Shown here: one piece after another, positions 44,858 through 56,130 of the stretch | Layout: each line of letters begins with the position of its first letter | How positions within the stretch are numbered: position 1 is the stretch's first letter | From: Xenoacremonium recifei | Taxonomy: Eukaryota; Ascomycota; Sordariomycetes; Hypocreales; Nectriaceae | Reading direction: 5' to 3' | DNA: 64,000 nt | Assembly (NCBI GenBank): GCA_012184525.1 | Contig: WOFQ01000020.1 | Span: 1 to 64,000, forward strand | The notes under the pieces: model-generated | What the model was told of the DNA's origin: nothing | Seen by the model: only the letters and a program-made list of their open reading frames with translations | Database searches by the model: none | Made by a program: the position numbers and the translations under genes

Positions 44858-45866
44858 TCAGGACGTGTCATCTTCATCAACTTTGACAATATCGATAGCG
44901 ATCAAAAGACCGAAGAACACGATTAGTAGCTGTGATGAATTAGCACAAAGCTTCCTATTCGAGCCAGCATGTGATTGGATGTCTTACAAGAGCAACGCCC
45001 ATGCCTAAAAGATGAATCTCAAAGCCACCACATAATGCCTTGCCAGATATCATGGTATACTGGTGTCGCCAACTTCGAATTGCGCCCAGGATGATAGTCA
45101 CAATCGAGTAAGCAAAACACACCGTAGCCAGTGGTTTGCCGACTGACGTATATCCAAAGCCTGTGTCGTGGTGACTGATGGTGAACAACTGTGCAAGCAC
45201 AGTGCCGAGCATAGAAAAAACCATGGATGTTCTGAGGTAGCCTAGAAACGTCCTTTCTAGAGCTGATTGATCGATTGCGTCAGCTGCAGTGTCGGGGAAT
45301 CTGGGAGCCGCATATCAAGAGTACGAAATCATAAAGAATCAACGAAGAATGACAGAAAACTTTGATAAAAATATCGAAGGCCGTGAAGACGTATCGTGCA
45401 AAGAGGGCATGTCGCAGACCTTCCATCGGAGCAAACACTTGCTGCTCGCGGGAACTTAGGCCAAGCAACCAATCGCGGCCCCCTGTGGGAGGCACAGTCA
45501 CAAAAGATGGCAATTTAGAAGGAGAACATCGCAGAGCTGAAACCTCTTACCTAGATGATCTCGGCAAGCATCGTGATCCACTTCACAGCTCACGTTTGAG
45601 GTCCAGAATTTGACAAGCCAAGACTTCGGTTTGCGCGAAGCAGACGATGCATCGGAGCTACGCCGCCCGGAACCATTGGCCGGCGGCACGGCGGTCCCTA
45701 AGCCACGTGGTTCCGAAGATTGCTGGTCCTGGTCTTGATGGCAAGTTTCAGCTTCGGAAGCCCCAGTCGAACTCGAGGTGTCGTCATTGGAAGGCGTTGA
45801 ATCGCTGTCAATCTCCTGCAATTCGATGGAAGCAGCCGAGTGGTGAGGCTCGTCTAGCTGGCGCAT
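44858..45866 (-). CDS. DUF202-family membrane protein
   Basis: Exons 45866-45551, 45262-44988 and 44929-44858, 220 aa. The first junction (CTAG|GTAAGA to AATCAG|CTC, intron 288 bp) gives the family signature RDHLALERTFLGYLRTSMVF. The second (CTT|GTAAGA to CACAG|CTA) adds the third membrane helix, LLLIVFFGLLIAIDIV. Three hydrophobic helices in all: MVFSMLGTVLAQLFTI, LATVCFAYSIVTIILGAI and the last one, as expected for DUF202. The N-terminal 100 residues are Ser/Asp/Glu-rich and disordered, ending in WLVKFWTSNVSCEVDHDACR. The ATG at 45866 (CAACAATGCG) is the first in-frame ATG; the frame stays open further upstream only from a TTG. Function of the family is not established to my knowledge. Confidence 0.87.
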
Positions 45867-46121
45867 TGTTGTTCCCCGGCGTTGGAATGGAGGCAGGTCG
45901 CCGAAGGGGGCAAGGGTTTGTTCAAGAGGCCCTGGACGACCAGCACTGCACGCGACAGCTGTTAGAAATCCTTGGCTGAGCTTCCCTTCTCGTCGCCGCC
46001 GATGAATCAATGAAAGATTGAGCGGTCAAGTGATCATCGTGACTCGGAAATTCCATCGTGATTAAGGCTTGTTGTGTCCCTTAGATCGGATATCGGCGAG
46101 GGGCCGACGGCGGCATTTGGT
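45867..46121. other. Upstream flank of the DUF202 gene
   Basis: Promoter-sized region with no motif I can support. Confidence 0.4.
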
Positions 46122-46493
46122 ATGGCTAATTTAGCTGTTCCGGATGTAGTGTCGCGTGTCGGTCGGTATCTCGAGGCATGGAGTCCAGATGCGATTATTG
46201 AGAAGATGAAAGCCGATGCCATCAAACGAGAGATGATAAAAAAGAGAGAAATGGCCGCAGCAAGTTGGCAAAAATGTGACCGGGAGAAACCATCTCCATC
46301 TTGTGCAACTCATCTGCGGGCAAGAGCGACCCCCAACCCCTCGAGGAGGAAAGACCCCGAATCGAAGCCTGAGGCGGCAACTTGTTCAACCATTCAGCAA
46401 GCCCCCGCTGCAGTAGTCAATCTTCCAATCTGCCATCATAATTTCCATCAAGACTCGCATCCTCCTGAATGCCAATTTTCCCTTTGTTACTAG
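46122..46493 (+). CDS. Possible small protein, 123 aa, unknown
   Basis: An ATG-initiated ORF starting MANLAVPDVVSRVGRYLEAW and continuing SPDAIIEKMKADAIKREMIK, which reads like an amphipathic helical protein start. The second half (from CATHLRARATPNPSRRKD) is Pro/Arg/Ser-rich and ends HPPECQFSLCY. No family recognised, and no splice pattern that improves the C-terminus was found. It is divergent from the DUF202 gene. It could be genuine or a remnant of an older gene; confidence is low. Confidence 0.3.
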   Translation: MANLAVPDVVSRVGRYLEAWSPDAIIEKMKADAIKREMIKKREMAAASWQKCDREKPSPSCATHLRARATPNPSRRKDPESKPEAATCSTIQQAPAAVVNLPICHHNFHQDSHPPECQFSLCY

Positions 46494-48063
46494 TCCATCT
46501 CGCAGAAGAAAGATAAAGCAACTGAAGTCAGCCAGCTTGTCTCTGCTGACCCAGGGTACTCACCGACTATGGGAAGCCGGCCCGTCCAGCCGGACACCTT
46601 CGTTGTCAACGCTCACAGAAACATGGCGAAATATTCCATATATCAAGGCTTGACCTACAGGTTAACCATATCACAGTCCTTTCGAATCGACAGCCATAAA
46701 GCCGGGCAACAGTGCAGTTCCCGCTCTTTCGATAGTCTCAAAACGCAAGTCGTTCCATCGTGACAATGAGCTGCTGCGGAACCTCCGCTCGGGGTTCGTC
46801 AATCCACCGGCCGGTCGGTGTAGCTCCCGAGGTTTCGGTACGACGGGAATCGGTGCCTTTCCTCTAGAAGAGTCGCCACGGAGGACCCCGCCTCTTCCCC
46901 AGTCAATTCGGTTACCCCAAGTCGTCCCATTTCCGACGGTGCTCCAACAGCTCTGATGTTATCAACGAGCTATTCAAATTGGCTGGCAGAATCCAACGCT
47001 CTTGCCTTTGTACGGAGTAGTCTACTCCGTCCCCATCAGTCGATACTTAGACGCGGTCTCCCTTATGCTCAACATCGGTACAACTCCCGAGATCTCTTCC
47101 GACCTTCCAGCTATCATATTTCTCCGAAATCATGGCTCGCCTAGCCGTGGGATCGTCAGATACGTCCATGCTAGAGCTGCACTTAACAGACCGCCCCAAA
47201 AACAGGCAACGTGGCAATCGCTGAGAAGCCTCAGTGATTTAGAGCACCTCCATACTGCTTGACAAGTATTGCTGGACCCACGACATGCCTTCGAATTGAT
47301 ACCGCCTTTCATTCGGACGACCTCTGGGATGAAAACTTGACCTCGGGCTTCAACTCTTTGTATGTCGTTAAAGTCTGGAAAAGGGAGGTAGATCATCCCA
47401 AAGCTTGGCAGCGGATGCAACAAGAAACGGGCATCGCACCGCAGAATCGGTCCGTACGTACCGATCATGTTAAAACCATCAATCCAGGTTCAACGCCTGC
47501 AATTCTCCGACATGTTGCCTAGCTTATCCTCCCCCACTCCCTTCTAATCCTTGTTCAGCACATTTCTGCCGTCCATTATCCCGGGTCGAAGTCCGCCCAT
47601 CCTTGTAAACCAATCGATTGCCATCCAACTTCCACCAAGGCATCAGCCTCATGAACCCACTGTTACGTCTTCTTTCACCTCTCTTACAGAATGAATGCCC
47701 CGAAGGTCCCGAACCTTACTAGATATCGTTTCAGGCTGGGCTGATTAGTTGTCCTGCATATATGTCGTGCCTCACTATTGATCCATGGTCTAATAAAAGT
47801 ATGCGAGAACCATGGAAGTCCTCACTTGCTTACTTTCTCTTTCCCCCTTTACACATATGCAGAATCTTCATGTCCAATTTTCGGTTTTAAATCTTCGACA
47901 AACACAAAGTAAACCATCTTGACGGATAAAGTAGAGTCTCACCACGCTTCTCCGCCCAGAGAGACTCTTGAACAATATCGAGCTTAACCATTTGGAAGAG
48001 GCGCCTTCAGTATTGGACCACTCTACCGCCAGCCCAAAATTTCGAAGTGCACATGATGCCAGG
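46494..48063. other. Intergenic region, 1.6 kb
   Basis: No supported gene. A near-perfect 19-bp palindrome ACGGAGTAGTCTACTCCGT is at 47012-47030. Sequence from 47500 onward probably includes the promoter of the GH3 gene. Confidence 0.5.
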
Positions 48064-50954
48064 ATGAGCCACTCCAACATGGCATCTACCCCTGATACCG
48101 AGTTCTCTCCGCCATGCAGCCCTCCCCAGAAGACGAAATATCTCAAGGAAGCTCGACTAATTGCTAGAGAGAAGATTTCTGGGCTTAGCCTGCAGGAAAA
48201 GGTAGGCCACCTTCTATTTATCACCTCCCACACCTGCTTATGCGACAAAGGTCTCCCTACTCACGGCAGCGGATTTCTGGAGAACAAAAGCCATCCCTGA
48301 ACAGGGGATTCCAGCAATCAAGACTAGTGATGGTCCTAACGGAGCTCGAGGAAGTGTATTTGTCGGCGGGACAAAGGTATGTCTCGTCATCCTCTCGCCT
48401 CCGAAAATGTACTAAGCGACAGGCTGCACTATTCCCCTGTGGCATCTCACTGGCTGCTACCTGGAATAAAAAGCTACTTTACGAAGTCGGCCAAAGCCTC
48501 GCCGATGAGACTCGGGCTCGGTCAGCAAACATGCTCTTGGCCCCGACTGTTTGTTTGCATCGTCATCCATTAGGAGGACGGAACTTTGAATCGTTCTCTG
48601 AAGATCCTTTACTCACCGGGAAGCTTGCTTCTGAGTACATAAAGGGGCTTCAAGACAACGGGGTAGCTGCTACCATCAAACGTCAGTTGCGGACCTCACA
48701 CATTACTGACTTCAATAATTAACACCCCGCAGATTTTGTCGGAAACGAGCAAGAAACGCATCGGTTGACGATAGACTCCCTAATTGCGGAACGACCGCTC
48801 CGCGAACTCTACCTGCGACCTTTCGAAATCGCAATCCGAGAAGCGAATCCATGGGCTGTAATGTCATCGTACAACCTCCTCAACGGTGTCCATGCGGATA
48901 GGAACAGTCACACTCTGAAGGAAATATTACGTGGAGAATGGAAATATGATGGGTTGGGTACTCTATCTAATTTTCTTACGCATCGCTAACAGTGTCTAGC
49001 ACCGTTGTATCTGACTGGGGCGGCATCAATTCTACAGTGGAATCGGTTCAGGCCGGTTGCGATATCGAGTTTCCCTATTCCAATAAATGGAGGTTCGACA
49101 AGTTAGTGTCTGCAGTCAATGACGGCAGAATCAGCGTGGAGGATGTCGATCGAGCTGCTGAGAACGTGCTTACCTTGGTCCAACGACTAAAAGGCAGTGA
49201 TATGACAGAAGAGGCACCCGAAAGAGAAGACAACCGAGAGTCAACAAGGACACTGATAAGATCTGCTGGGCATGAGGGCTTGACATTACTCAAGAACGAA
49301 GGGAATGTGCTCCCTCTCTGTCCCAAAACAACAAAAGTAGCTGTCATTGGCCCCAATGCCAATCGCCCTATTGCAGGCGGTGGAGGCAGCGCGAGCTTGA
49401 ACCCCTACTATAACACCACTCCCCTCGATAGCATCCGAGCTATTTCACAGAAGGAGATCAAATTCGCGCAGGGTTGTCACATTCATAAGTGGCTTCCTGT
49501 GGCTTCGCCCTATTGCACAGACAAAACCGGCAAGCCAGGCGTCAACATCGAATGGTACGCTGGTGATCAGTTCCAGGGAGGCCCAATAGTCATCCAGAGA
49601 AGGACGAATACGGATCTTTTCTTATGGGACTCAGCACCTCTCAGCCAGATCGGCCCTGAGTGGTCAGCCATTGCAACGACGCTTCTTACTCCTACTACGA
49701 CAGGAAAACACACTATCAGCTTCATGAGCGTCGGCCCAGGAAAACTTCATGTCGATGGAAAGCTGGTCCTCGACTTATGGAACTGGACGGAGGAAGGAGA
49801 GGCAATGTTTGATGGGTCTGTCGACTATCTCGTCAACGTATCCATGGAGGCAGGCAAGGCAGTAGAACTCAAGATCGAGATGACGAATGAGCTACGGCCA
49901 ATTTCAAAGCAAAAGGAATTCGGTATCACGCATAAGTACGGAGGGTGTCGCATTGGCTTCAAAGAGGAGGATCAAGTGGACTACGTTCAGGAGGCAGTCG
50001 AAGCTGCCAAAGCCGCTGATGTTGCGGTCGTTATTGTGGGAGTCGACGCAGAATGGGAATCCGAGGGATATGATCGCCAGACTATGGACCTCCCCGTCGA
50101 CGGTAGTCAGGACAGACTTATCGAGGCTGTGGTTAAGGCCAATCCTCAAACAGTCGTAGTGAACCAGTCTGGAAGCCCCGTTCATATGCCATGGGCAGAC
50201 GACGTACCGGCCATCATCCAAGGATGGTATCAAGGCCAGGAGGCAGGCAATGCGCTAGCAGACGTGCTTTTTGGTGTTGTTAATCCAAGCGGAAAGCTCC
50301 CGGTAAGTTAACTTCGTTTGTCTACAGCTTTGAAGGTGCTAATGGATTTAACTGTCGTTAGGCTACATTTCCCCGACGTATCGAACACACTCCAGCATAC
50401 CACAATTGGCCAGGGGAGAACCTGAAAGTCCTTTATGGAGAAGGCCTCTACATTGGTTATAGACATTACGATCGCACAAAGATTGCGCCCTTGTTCCCGT
50501 TCGGCCACGGCCTTTCATATACGAGTTTCGAATACGGGCGACCCGAGATGTCATCTCGAACCCTCAGCCTCAGCGGGACCATCAAAGTCACTATGGCAGT
50601 TTCCAATACTGGATCTATAGCAGGCGCTGAGACGGTCCAAGTATATCTCCACGACGAGAAAAGTCGGCTGCCGCGCCCTGAGAAGGAGTTGGTCGCGTTC
50701 GAGAAAGTCTTCCTGGAGCCGGACGAAACGAGACATATCACCATCGCCCTGGATAAGTACGCTGTGGGATATTACGACGAGACAATTCCAGGATGGATTG
50801 CTGAAAAGGGTGTATTCGAGGTGCTCATCGCAGCGTCCAGCATTGACATCAGGTGAGACTCCTCTGCTGGTAAGGCCACGACGACCTATCCACTGACATG
50901 ATTAGACGAACCGCCAAGTTCCAGGTCGACGAATCGTTCACTTGGGTGTTCTAG
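48064..50954 (+). CDS. GH3 beta-glucosidase with PA14 domain, cytosolic type
   Basis: Seven exons, 48064-48201, 48251-48376, 48423-48681, 48733-48952, 49000-50302, 50362-50852 and 50906-50954, 861 aa. All six junctions are in frame. They restore GH3 motifs: KVSLLTAADFWRTKAIPEQG, GIPAIKTSDGPNGARG, KHFVGNEQE with the substrate-binding KH, and DGTVVSDWGG with the catalytic nucleophile Asp253. The second GH3 domain contains EGLTLLKNEGNVLPL and VIVGVDAEWESEGYDRQTM. An inserted PA14 domain (about residues 400-550) includes KLHVDGKLVLDLW, and a fibronectin-III-like end includes FPFGHGLSYTSFEYG. There is no signal peptide. GH3 enzymes of this layout hydrolyse beta-glucosides or related sugars; the exact substrate cannot be told from sequence. 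Confidence 0.93.
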
Positions 50955-51477
50955 GGCACCTCGGTGATAGAAATTGCGCATGAGGCTTGTTTTCTATGTC
51001 TTGTCACACTCAGGGTGCGAGATTTAAGAGGAGATGCTTGAGCGAAGGATGCCGTTTGAGGGCCCATAACGACGCCTGTATATTCAGAGGCGACGAGTAC
51101 TAGCTTGCCTGTTTATCCCGTAGATTGACATGATAACGCCGTTTCGAAACGCACTTTTGAAGCCATGCATCCAAGGACCACACAATCGTTCCATTTGTTT
51201 CGCGTCTTCTGCTCGTGAGGCCTGGTATAACCGTTCAGCAGCCAAAGTTCGTATAGAAATTGACCAGAGGGTAACGACGCTCGAGGCCTGATTATTCTAG
51301 TTCTCTCTGTAACAACTGTCAGCGCCCATTCATCTCGAGGCGAGAAACCACGTACCTTGTATTCGAAGATTACGCGTGCCGACATGCTCACGACACGCAG
51401 TCCGCATGTCGGCCACATATTGCCGGCCATCCACCCATACGCCATGCCTGATATCTCTTCCGTGTACCCAAGCGCCT
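50955..51477. other. Convergent intergenic region
   Basis: It holds the 3' flanks of the GH3 gene and the Y14 gene. No gene seen. Confidence 0.45.
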
Positions 51478-51993
51478 CTACTCCTGCTCCTCTCGCCGCG
51501 GTTGGTCCTGTCCCGGGCTGCGACTCCGACTCCGGCCCCCTCGTCGACCACCAGCCCCTCGTCCTCCCCGCCCAGGCTTGCCCGGCGGCGGACGCACGAA
51601 CGCAAAGTCAACCTGCAGCGTCTGATCCAACAGCTTCGTAAGGTGCGCGCCGTCGATGGCCGCGCGGGCCTCCTCCAGCGTCGCGTACTCGATGAGCGCG
51701 TATCCCTACCACCTGCGTTAGCCTTATACCCAGCATGAAGAGTGAAATCGTCGTACCTTGACGTAACCGCTCCGCCGGTCCAGGTTCAGATGCATATTCT
51801 TAATCTCTCCAAACTCGCCAAAGAGATCTTGCAGGGCCTCCTCATCGGCCTCCTCGTGCACGTTGGTCACGATGATGATCCAGCCTTCGATGGAGCGCAC
51901 GGCGGTGGCTTTGGTGTGTGTTTGCATGGCGGATTCGTTGCGCGGGGCCGCGGGCGGCGAGTGCGAGTCAACGTCCATCTGTTCGTCGGCCAT
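51478..51993 (-). CDS. RNA-binding protein Y14/RBM8, exon junction complex core subunit
   Basis: Exons 51993-51757 and 51705-51478, 154 aa (donor AAG|GTACGA, acceptor GGTAG). One RRM spans about residues 36-115: [20 protein letters not shown] holds the RNP2-type strand, and [20 protein letters not shown] holds the RNP1 region across the splice junction. The linker [19 protein letters not shown] and the sequence [19 protein letters not shown] match the Y14/RBM8A family. The C-terminus is Gly/Arg/Ser-rich ([20 protein letters not shown]), as in Y14. Y14 pairs with Mago to lock the exon junction complex onto spliced mRNA. The N-terminal half of residues 1-35 is acidic with MDVDSH. Convergent with the GH3 gene. 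Confidence 0.93.
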
Positions 51994-52721
51994 TTTGACG
52001 GTCGTTTGGGGAGGAATTGGGTGTGTTTTGGTTGCGGAAGGGCGTGAGGCCGAGAAGTGCAGTATGGCGAGGGAGCTACGTGGGGTTGAGAAGCTCAAGT
52101 CGAAGGGTAGATCACGTGACTATGAGAAGTGCAGCAAGTCGCCCATGATCGTCTCCGCGTGTACTTGGCTTGTTTAGAGCTACTTCTCCAAGTTTGAGAA
52201 GCTCGACTGAGGGAAAACTACAAGATATGTGCGGATTGTCTGAGACGGACAGTGAGCCTGCCTGAGTGTTGAACTTGGGTGGCCAGCCCATGCGGTCGAG
52301 TCTATGACGGGCCACTGCCAGCTTGGAGGGGAACAAATTAGGCGCACTCCGAGCATGAGAACCCGGGAGAGCAAGGAAATTTCTCTCATAATTTTGGCAG
52401 CAAGGCAAATCACGTTGGTCATTAGGACGAGGCCACGCCCAAGAACACGGGGCGTCCTGCCTCGATATGCACCCAGACATCCCAACAGTTGGACCATCAG
52501 AATATTGCGGACAAATGCTTGTTGTATTGACAACCGACACCGGACGCCGAGAAGGGCCGTCGCGCTTCGTCGCGCACCTTCTGCAATTTGAGGGCGCTCA
52601 GCTCAATATTGATCGACCCGACCTAATCCATCTTCCCATTGCTGATTCAAGCAGCCATCAGTGCACGGTTCTGCAATGCCAACCACCCAACACTACTTTT
52701 CTCTCCTATCCGACAGCCTGT
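51994..52721. other. Intergenic region between the Y14 and S30 genes
   Basis: About 730 bp without a supported gene. It contains the Y14 promoter and the 3' flank of the ribosomal protein gene. Confidence 0.5.
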
Positions 52722-53091
52722 TTACGCGCCGGGGTTGGGGTTCATCTGTCCGTCCATGTCAGTTCCTGGTCCTGATCCGAATTATCGTATCGCGGGTCGT
52801 CTCACCTTCCGCTTGCCACCGGTGAGGGTGACGTTGACGAATCGTCGGGTGTACTTGAGGCGCTTGAGAGCACGGCCCTTGGGGACCTTGGTCTTCTCCT
52901 GCTTCTCGACCTGTATTGCGGAATGGTCAGTCATCGGTATCGTCGGGGAGTCGTCATCGAGGGCGGGCGAACCTTGGGGGTCTGCGACTTGACCTTGCCT
53001 GGGAGTTTGTTAGATGATTTTGTCTTCAGCGCGGCTTTGAGAGGAGTTTCGACGTACCGGCACGGGCAAGAGATCCGTGAACTTTACCCAT
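52722..53091 (-). CDS. RPS30: 40S ribosomal protein S30 (eS30)
   Basis: Four exons, 53091-53058, 52998-52973, 52910-52806 and 52745-52722, 62 aa. The spliced product begins [20 protein letters not shown], continues [20 protein letters not shown] and [15 protein letters not shown], and ends MNPNPGA. This is the complete S30 sequence. It is a free-standing S30, not the ubiquitin-like fusion found in animals. Exons of 34, 26 and 24 bp make the gene invisible to length-based ORF search. The three introns are 59, 62 and 60 bp with canonical ends (G|GTACGT, AAG|GTTCGC, AAG|GTGAGA). eS30 sits on the small-subunit surface near the decoding region. Confidence 0.96.
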
Positions 53092-53613
53092 GGTGATGAA
53101 TTTGCGTGATGAGTGTGGTGATGGATAAGCGACGGAGGCGGCGCGGCAAGATTTTTGGGGGGAATTTGGCAAATGGGTTGTGGGCGGGAGGCGATCTCAC
53201 GTGAGCGGGGACGCAGGATGCCCTGTCGGATAAACTCTCGCCGAGCGCTGATTGGGGCAAATTTCTTGGCTTACTTAATCTGGGTCTCCAGTTTTTGAGT
53301 CACTCGCCGATTCAGTGCCTCAGGTTAACCGACAACTGGTTGACAGTCACTGACTTGAATCAATATGATCCGGAGATATCGGCCGAAAATGGCTTTCTAT
53401 GAAACGACAGTGCCTTCTACGAAACCAGCCCATATCTCTCAGTAAGGATTATTTCCATAACATGATTCATAACCTCCACGACCACGAGTGTTTCGCATCC
53501 TTCCGAGGCTTTGTGAGCCTCTCGCCACGCGTCTTAGCGGATTTGCCTGTCGCGTTGTTATGAAGAGAGAATCCAGAGATGTCCAAACATATATCAGTCC
53601 CGTACTCTCTTCC
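53092..53613. other. Intergenic region between the S30 and HET genes
   Basis: It holds the S30 promoter and the 3' flank of the HET gene. No other gene seen. Confidence 0.5.
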
Positions 53614-56130
53614 TCACTTGATAACAATTCGCTTCCAGGACATTGGCCTCCCTTGTTCCAATTGCTCTTTCTCGCCGCCTCTTGACCGAGACCCCTCTCC
53701 CTCTGAATCGATGCACATTTTGATGAGGTTCTCTGACAACGCCCTTTGTTCCAATTCATCTGGCATTGGATCATTAGGCAAGATGTCTTCCGAAGCCGAA
53801 GCATCTCTCGGGCTCGCCCCAACCACATCTTCCATCGCAGGACCGTCTTGACAAGCAAGGTGCTCTCCATACATCACACCATGGAGATAACATTCGGCCA
53901 CAAGCGTATATGTATCTTTCTCCCGTTCATGAGGTCGAAGAATGTAGGGTACTGTAGCTCCGTTCAAGATCCAAATCTCGTCCGGCTTAGGGAGAGGGGG
54001 CTCCAGATATCCGACACCAAGGTAGCCGTCTGATGTCCAAAAGCGTACCCTCCTGCTTTTACCCTTATCAATTTTACGAGGAAAACGACCCCAAACAGCG
54101 TGCTGACATATTTTCCGAAATTCGGGAATCGCGTCGCCGATTGTTGTCAAATTTGCCCATAATTCTTCGGACGTGTTATAGAAATCCGCCGCAGCCACCT
54201 TATTGTCGTTCCAAAATGGATGGTGCTCGACTTGATCGATCATAGATCTTATAGATGCAATATCTGGCTGAGGAGCTTGTCCATGAAATCGACCCCTTTC
54301 TGCGGTAATGGCAATGTTTTGTAGACACGATTCCCACCACTGGTCGAACGAACTGTTTCCTGCCTTATCGCGAAAATTAGGGAGGAGATAATTGAGCGCG
54401 TATCTTGCCTCAATCCATCTCGTAAAGTCTCGACCCCAGCTAGATTCAGGCTGCTCGCCTTTTTCGTTAGTATCCAACACCAGGGTCCTCCAAATAGCAT
54501 CTGCACCAGACTCGGATGTATTCCGATATCTATGCATTGTGCCGATGATGAGCATGCACCACTCATGGAGTGCCTCAGGACCAAGAGTCAGTTTGACGTG
54601 CAAAGAACAGATTTTTATTCCGTCCAAGCGAAGTTCATCTCCGTCAATACTTCTCTCGCCGGCAACTTGCTTGGTCCTTCGTCCGCTCGCATCAAAAGAA
54701 CGCGGATGATCAGTTAATGTGTCGTAAAGCGGTGGAGTTGCAAAGTCGACACACCAACTCGGTAGGCACTTCATTCTCTTGAGCGATGGTGGATTAACAT
54801 CAGATAGGATCCTGAGATCAGGCAGTTGTCGAATGAAGAATGAAGATGCCCATCGATAACCTTCCTCTTCATTCAGAGTAACAACCTCCGAGAGTACAGA
54901 GGGTGGCACATCCTCAGGTCGCATGACATTCGCAAGACCAATGGTGGCGTTGATCCTGTCTTCGTCATAGCAGCAGAGACGCATACATAGGTCTCGGCAT
55001 GCTCTGCTCCAGAGTATTACCCATTCTTCCTTGGAGAGTCTTCTTAATTGGCCTTCATAGGAGCTGGGGTTGATCTCTTTATCGCCGCGAATCGCATGTC
55101 TCATAAGAGAAATCTGCACGTTTTGCATCCATTCATATCCTCCCTTGCCAGAAAATTGCAAAGCCAGGTCCTGAAGCCAACCAGTAAAACCCAGAACGAT
55201 CGTTGTCCTAATAACAACTTCCAGAGACAGGGTTTGATAGTCACTGCCGCAAACCAGAAGAACGGTTTTCGGCAACACTACCTCTTGGTAAGTCCAGGCT
55301 CGTTTAAACCATCGCCTCCAAACCAGGAAACGCCAGAAGGCCCCCCAGACTTGTGGCCAATCCCCGGTAGGCGGGTTCAGGGTTGGGAAGTATGTTGACC
55401 AGAGTTCCCGCGATATTGGGGAGAATTGATCACAGATGTCTTGAGGATGTTGTTTGTGGAAATGATGAATTTCACGCATAGCAACGCTGCAAATCCACTT
55501 GAACTCCTTCCAGCATTGCTTGCTTTCACCTAGCCATACCACTACCAGCCTTGCCTTGGTGTAGATTTCGCCCATAAGTGCAATTTGAACCTTCTTCTCT
55601 TCGCTGTTGCTTTGATCGATGCAGAGTGCATCGATCCAGGTGACACGGGCTGGAACCTCTCCTTTCTGCTCAGCTGGTTGTATGTAAGCTTTGAGATAGT
55701 CCGCTAGGTTATTGCTGATGTTAACCGAGTACACTTGCATATATTGCTTCAACCGTGACTCGCCGGCCCTGGATTGTGTTTCGCAAATGAGCACACGCCA
55801 CGGCGGATCCAGAACCTCATCTTCCTCTCCTTCGATGGCTGGACCCCAGGTATACGATAATGCGTCATAATCCGGCAAGTCTGTGTTGGCAATTTCCATG
55901 GTGAAATGACACCCAACAAATGTCCTGCTCTCCACATGACAGCCCATCAAACGAAAAAGCCGGGTCGATGTTGTTGTCGGCAACGGAAAATATTTGTATG
56001 GGGGGTATTCAGTGCGCTCTTCTTGGCGTAGCCTGTTGAGAAATTCTGGGATCAACTCCGTTCTGAATCCGTAAGGCCAAATCGCAGTGCTCCTTGTGCC
56101 TTTTTTCTTGTATGTGAAGACAGGCTCCAT
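53614..56130 (-). CDS. HET-domain (heterokaryon incompatibility) protein
   Basis: A single uninterrupted ORF of 838 aa, ATG at 56130. The HET domain lies at about residues 80-230: DYDALSYTWGPAIEGEEDE (residues 87-105), the VNISNNLADYLKAYI strand-helix, then VTWIDALCIDQSNSEEKKVQ and YTKARLVVVWLGES. These are the three conserved blocks of the family. The remaining 600 residues are specific and of mixed composition, with a proline-poor helical core and a C-terminal SRSRGGEKEQLEQ tail. HET proteins mediate non-self recognition between fungal individuals and often cause programmed cell death when triggered; many genes of the family have no proven incompatibility role. No STAND or NACHT domain is present. 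It interrupts a run of housekeeping genes. Confidence 0.92.
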   Translation of the reverse strand: MEPVFTYKKKGTRSTAIWPYGFRTELIPEFLNRLRQEERTEYPPYKYFPLPTTTSTRLFRLMGCHVESRTFVGCHFTMEIANTDLPDYDALSYTWGPAIEGEEDEVLDPPWRVLICETQSRAGESRLKQYMQVYSVNISNNLADYLKAYIQPAEQKGEVPARVTWIDALCIDQSNSEEKKVQIALMGEIYTKARLVVVWLGESKQCWKEFKWICSVAMREIHHFHKQHPQDICDQFSPISRELWSTYFPTLNPPTGDWPQVWGAFWRFLVWRRWFKRAWTYQEVVLPKTVLLVCGSDYQTLSLEVVIRTTIVLGFTGWLQDLALQFSGKGGYEWMQNVQISLMRHAIRGDKEINPSSYEGQLRRLSKEEWVILWSRACRDLCMRLCCYDEDRINATIGLANVMRPEDVPPSVLSEVVTLNEEEGYRWASSFFIRQLPDLRILSDVNPPSLKRMKCLPSWCVDFATPPLYDTLTDHPRSFDASGRRTKQVAGERSIDGDELRLDGIKICSLHVKLTLGPEALHEWCMLIIGTMHRYRNTSESGADAIWRTLVLDTNEKGEQPESSWGRDFTRWIEARYALNYLLPNFRDKAGNSSFDQWWESCLQNIAITAERGRFHGQAPQPDIASIRSMIDQVEHHPFWNDNKVAAADFYNTSEELWANLTTIGDAIPEFRKICQHAVWGRFPRKIDKGKSRRVRFWTSDGYLGVGYLEPPLPKPDEIWILNGATVPYILRPHEREKDTYTLVAECYLHGVMYGEHLACQDGPAMEDVVGASPRDASASEDILPNDPMPDELEQRALSENLIKMCIDSEGEGSRSRGGEKEQLEQGRPMSWKRIVIK

